A stretch of 64,000 nucleotides of DNA from Prevotella sp. (GTDB lineage Bacteria > Bacteroidota > Bacteroidia > Bacteroidales > Bacteroidaceae). Below, in pieces: positions 62,135 to 64,000 of this stretch (position 1 is the first letter of the stretch; each line of letters opens with the position of its first letter). The translations under genes were made by a program, and so were the position numbers. The DNA is taken from NCBI GenBank assembly GCA_016285075.1, contig JAEEQB010000013.1, positions 24,142-88,141 on the forward strand. The letters run 5' to 3'. Below the pieces are notes generated by a model. It saw nothing but the letters and a program-made list of their open reading frames with translations. It was not told the DNA's origin and searched no databases.

Positions 62135-63010
62135 TTAAGCCCTTGGATGGGCATCTTTGTAAACTCGCTTCAGCTGCTCGAAGGTGGTGTGCGTGTAGAT
62201 CTGCGTCGTACTCACACTCTCATGACCGAGCAGGTTCTTCACCTCCTCCAGGCTCGCACCGTGGTTCAGCATCGCAGTGGCGAAGGTGTGCCTCAGCACG
62301 TGGGGGGAACGCTTCTTCATCGTGGTCACCTCCGACAGGTTGCTGCGTACGGCTAGGTAAACCTGCGTGCGGGTGATCCGACGACCCCGGTTCGTCAGCA
62401 GCAGCGCCTCCGAACTCTTCACCACCGTCTCATCCCTCATCTGCATATAGGCTAGCAACTCGCGCTCCAGCTCGTCACCGAAGGGAATCACACGCTGCTT
62501 GTTGCGCTTACCAGTAACTTTCAGGCTGTGCTGGACGAAATCTATGTCCTTGTCGTCAATCCCTATCAGCTCCGACAGACGGATGCCCGTCTCATAGAAT
62601 AATATAAGGATTACGCGCGTGCGTACATTATCAAATGTATCACCTTCAGGCTTGCTGTCAAGCAATTCGTCCATCTCACGCTCCCGCAGGAACTGCGGCA
62701 ACGGCTTTGCCTTCTTGGGACCCGTCACCAAATGAGCAGGATCCTTCTCGACAAGCTTGCGGGAAAGAGCAAACCGATAGAACGAACGCAAAGATGACAG
62801 ACAGGTGTTCACCGATGTAGCTTTCACCCCTCTGTCCATCATGCTTTCCATCCACCCGCGTATCATGTCAGCATCGGCTGTCACTAGCGAATTGCCTTCC
62901 AGTCCCCCTAAATACGTCTCGAAATCACGAAGACTCCGTTCGTAAACAGCTATAGTATGGACACTTGCGTTCCGTTCATAGCGTAGGTAGTTCAGGAACT
63001 GTTCTATCAT
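62135..63010 (-). CDS. Tyrosine recombinase XerC/XerD
   Basis: A 291-residue integrase-fold recombinase, probably for chromosome dimer resolution at dif. The N-terminal core-binding domain (FLNYLRYERNASVHTIAVYE) is followed by the catalytic domain with Arg in YETGIRLSELIG, Lys in LKVTGKRNKQRVIPF, HxxR in SPHVLRHTFATAML, His in NLLGHESVSTT and the nucleophile Tyr in TQIYTHTTFEQLKRVY. Its place between rpsU and hpf favours a housekeeping role rather than a mobile element. XerC versus XerD cannot be settled here. Confidence 0.93.
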   Translation of the reverse strand: MIEQFLNYLRYERNASVHTIAVYERSLRDFETYLGGLEGNSLVTADADMIRGWMESMMDRGVKATSVNTCLSSLRSFYRFALSRKLVEKDPAHLVTGPKKAKPLPQFLREREMDELLDSKPEGDTFDNVRTRVILILFYETGIRLSELIGIDDKDIDFVQHSLKVTGKRNKQRVIPFGDELERELLAYMQMRDETVVKSSEALLLTNRGRRITRTQVYLAVRSNLSEVTTMKKRSPHVLRHTFATAMLNHGASLEEVKNLLGHESVSTTQIYTHTTFEQLKRVYKDAHPRA

Positions 63011-63038
63011 TGTTTTCCCGTTTACTCGTTTCTGGCCA

Positions 63039-63070
63039 CGAATTTACGGAAATTATTCGAAACTACCAAA
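63039..63070 (-). promoter_or_regulatory. Promoter of xer-hpf
   Basis: Minus strand TTTG (63070-63067), 20 nt, TAAATTCG (63046-63039), one mismatch to TAnnTTTG, 28 nt before the ATG at 63010. Confidence 0.65.
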
Positions 63071-63087
63071 TTTTTTAAGGAACTTTT

Positions 63088-63282
63088 TTATAATTCCTCT
63101 TCCGTGCGCAGTTTCTGTACGTAAATAGCGTGTTCCATCTTCAGGCGCTTCAGCACAGAGGGCTTGTCAAACTGCTGGCGGCGACGGAGCTCCTTCACTA
63201 CGCCGGTTTTCTCAAACTTTCTCTTAAACTTCTTGAGGGCCCTTTCAATGTTCTCGCCTTCCTTTACTGGTACAATAATCAT
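63088..63282 (-). CDS. rpsU: 30S ribosomal protein S21
   Basis: A 64-residue basic protein: MIIVPVKEGENIERALKKFK then KTGVVKELRRRQQFDKPSVL. In Bacteroidota bS21 helps bury the anti-Shine-Dalgarno tail of 16S rRNA, which explains why most genes lack SD sequences. The leader here is A/T-rich with no SD of its own. Confidence 0.97.
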   Translation of the reverse strand: MIIVPVKEGENIERALKKFKRKFEKTGVVKELRRRQQFDKPSVLKRLKMEHAIYVQKLRTEEEL

Positions 63283-63348
63283 CTTTTTTGTCTTAAATTT
63301 TTAATTGTTATACTTATGCTTCCGGACTGCTTGCCGAAAAAGCGGGTG

Positions 63349-63380
63349 CAAAGTTACAACTTATTTACCAAACTACCAAG
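63349..63380 (-). promoter_or_regulatory. Promoter of rpsU
   Basis: Minus strand TAACTTTG (63356-63349) with CTTG (63380-63377) 20 nt upstream, one mismatch from TTTG. The leader to 63282 is about 60 nt. Confidence 0.7.
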
Positions 63381-63616
63381 TTTTTAGCAAAAATTTTGCA
63401 AAAAAACACGTCCATTCTTTCTCTCACCTCTTTCCCAACAGCGATATAGTCTAATAATAATCCCGAATCGGTCATTAGCGTGATGATGAAAACAGCCTTT
63501 ATTTTGGAACAGATGTCCTGCTACTTCCCCTTCTCTTGAGGAAAGGCTACGGGTAGGCAAGCATCGCTTGGGAATGAGGGTTTAGTGGTGAGGCTGAATA
63601 TCCCATAGATGGTTAA

Positions 63617-63711
63617 GATCTGTGTGAGTTTATAATTCGTGATATTAGATGTTTAGAAAGATAATTCTCTAATTCTTGACAAATAATTCACACAGATCTC
63701 ACAGATCTCAC
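63617..63711. repeat. Inverted and direct repeats near the transposase gene
   Basis: GATCTGTGTGA (63617-63627) is inverted as TCACACAGATC (63688-63698), followed by two more CTCACAGAT copies to about 63715. The rest of 63381-63799 holds no ORF I can support. This may be the left end of the insertion sequence or unrelated non-coding repeats. Confidence 0.5.
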
Positions 63712-63799
63712 AGATTTTTCTATTCCAACCCTAAATCCCGAATATAACCATGATAATATGGTTAAATATCTATAAATATTTGTTATTCAGTAGCTTTTA

Positions 63800-63833
63800 T
63801 TTGAGATTATTCGAATAAATATGGTTATATTTG
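63800..63833 (+). promoter_or_regulatory. Promoter-like boxes before the transposase gene
   Basis: TTTG at 63800-63803 and TATATTTG at 63826-63833 with a 22-nt spacer, slightly long. The ATG is 19 nt downstream. Confidence 0.6.
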
Positions 63834-63852
63834 CACCCAATAAAGTGCATTT

Positions 63853-64000
63853 ATGGCTAAAACACGTTACAACATCATCGAAATTACCCAGAAAAAGACG
63901 GGTATCACCTATATTTATGAGGATTATTCCTATTGGAACAGAGAAAAAGGGTACTCCACGCATAAACGCAAGTCCATCGGCAAGTTGGACGCTAACGGCA
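63853..64000 (+). CDS. N-terminus of a transposase, probably IS1634/IS4-like (partial)
   Basis: Forty-nine codons before the window ends: MAKTRYNIIEITQKKTGITY, then IYEDYSYWNREKGYSTHKRK and SIGKLDANG. The pattern of a short strand, a YWxxEK turn and KRKSIGKLD is what I recall from the DNA-binding N-terminus of IS1634-type DDE transposases in Bacteroidota. The catalytic domain lies outside the window, so the assignment is tentative and intactness cannot be judged. Confidence 0.6.
   Translation, partial: MAKTRYNIIEITQKKTGITYIYEDYSYWNREKGYSTHKRKSIGKLDANG

Noticed and set aside
62135-63010. Phage or integrative-element integrase
   Set aside because: Neighbours are rpsU, hpf and the tRNA-tuf cluster, the ordinary chromosomal setting of a Xer recombinase; no attachment repeats or phage genes are seen.

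Overview
The window is chromosomal DNA of a Bacteroidota bacterium, most likely Prevotellaceae (Prevotella sensu lato). Evidence: (i) sixteen upstream regions carry the Bacteroidota promoter, TTTG about 20 nt before TAnnTTTG; (ii) most genes lack a Shine-Dalgarno sequence; (iii) the order tRNA-Thr, tRNA-Tyr, tRNA-Gly, tRNA-Thr, tuf, tRNA-Trp, secE, nusG, rplK, rplA, rplJ, rplL, rpoB, rpoC is the Bacteroidota order; (iv) secreted proteins share a short tail of the form (V/I)YxLxGQR...P..KG(L/V)YIxxGKK; (v) family content such as DUF5686, TPR-TM-HTH regulators and PL11 lyases. Genus is inferred, not proven.

Layout. 0-5 kb: tail of a probable MTA/SAH nucleosidase, luxS, a secreted protein plus TPR-TM-HTH regulator pair, and a GNT-I-like glycosyltransferase. 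4.4-11.6 kb: a caspase/legumain-like (C13-type) secreted peptidase, a secreted protein, an ECF sigma factor fused through one membrane helix to an outer-membrane-barrel-like domain, and a tandem double serpin. 11.7-17.6 kb: a truncated TPR membrane protein, an acyl-CoA synthetase and its HTH-cupin regulator, a compact inverted-repeat element carrying a four-helix-bundle (IVP) gene with an ORF-less derivative next to it, an O-acetylhomoserine sulfhydrylase and Hsp20. 17.8-25.8 kb: mfd, a Dna2-like nuclease-helicase and a polyprenyl-phosphate mannosyltransferase. 25.8-32.1 kb: two rhamnogalacturonan lyases (PL11), the larger with autotransporter-type beta repeats. 32.2-40.4 kb: a degenerate lipoprotein, a DUF5686 outer-membrane protein and a five-gene inositol-lipid operon (NTP transferase, ATP-grasp, CDP-alcohol phosphatidyltransferase, HAD phosphatase, inositol-3-phosphate synthase). 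40.5-43.9 kb: an AlbA_2/Schlafen-like ATP-binding protein, small AT-rich genes and a repeat island. 44.0-48.3 kb: proBA and a pectate lyase. 48.4-63.3 kb: rpoC to rpsU with five tRNAs, hpf and a Xer recombinase. The right edge starts a transposase gene.

The strongest unexplained structure is in the short DNA repeats. One class has period 7 (TCATTTA, TCACTAT, TCAATTA, CCATCAC and so on): it fills operon spacers such as rpoB|rpoC, supplies stop codons and terminal residues of genes, forms inverted repeats around the IVP element, and lies in frame inside three proteins, in one case making the core of a signal peptide. A second class is tandem arrays with a fixed period of 22 bp at five loci whose sequences are mostly unrelated to each other. 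In both classes the unit length is conserved while the sequence is not.

Limits: everything was read by eye from sequence and the ORF track; no searches or folding programs were run. Family names rest on remembered motifs.
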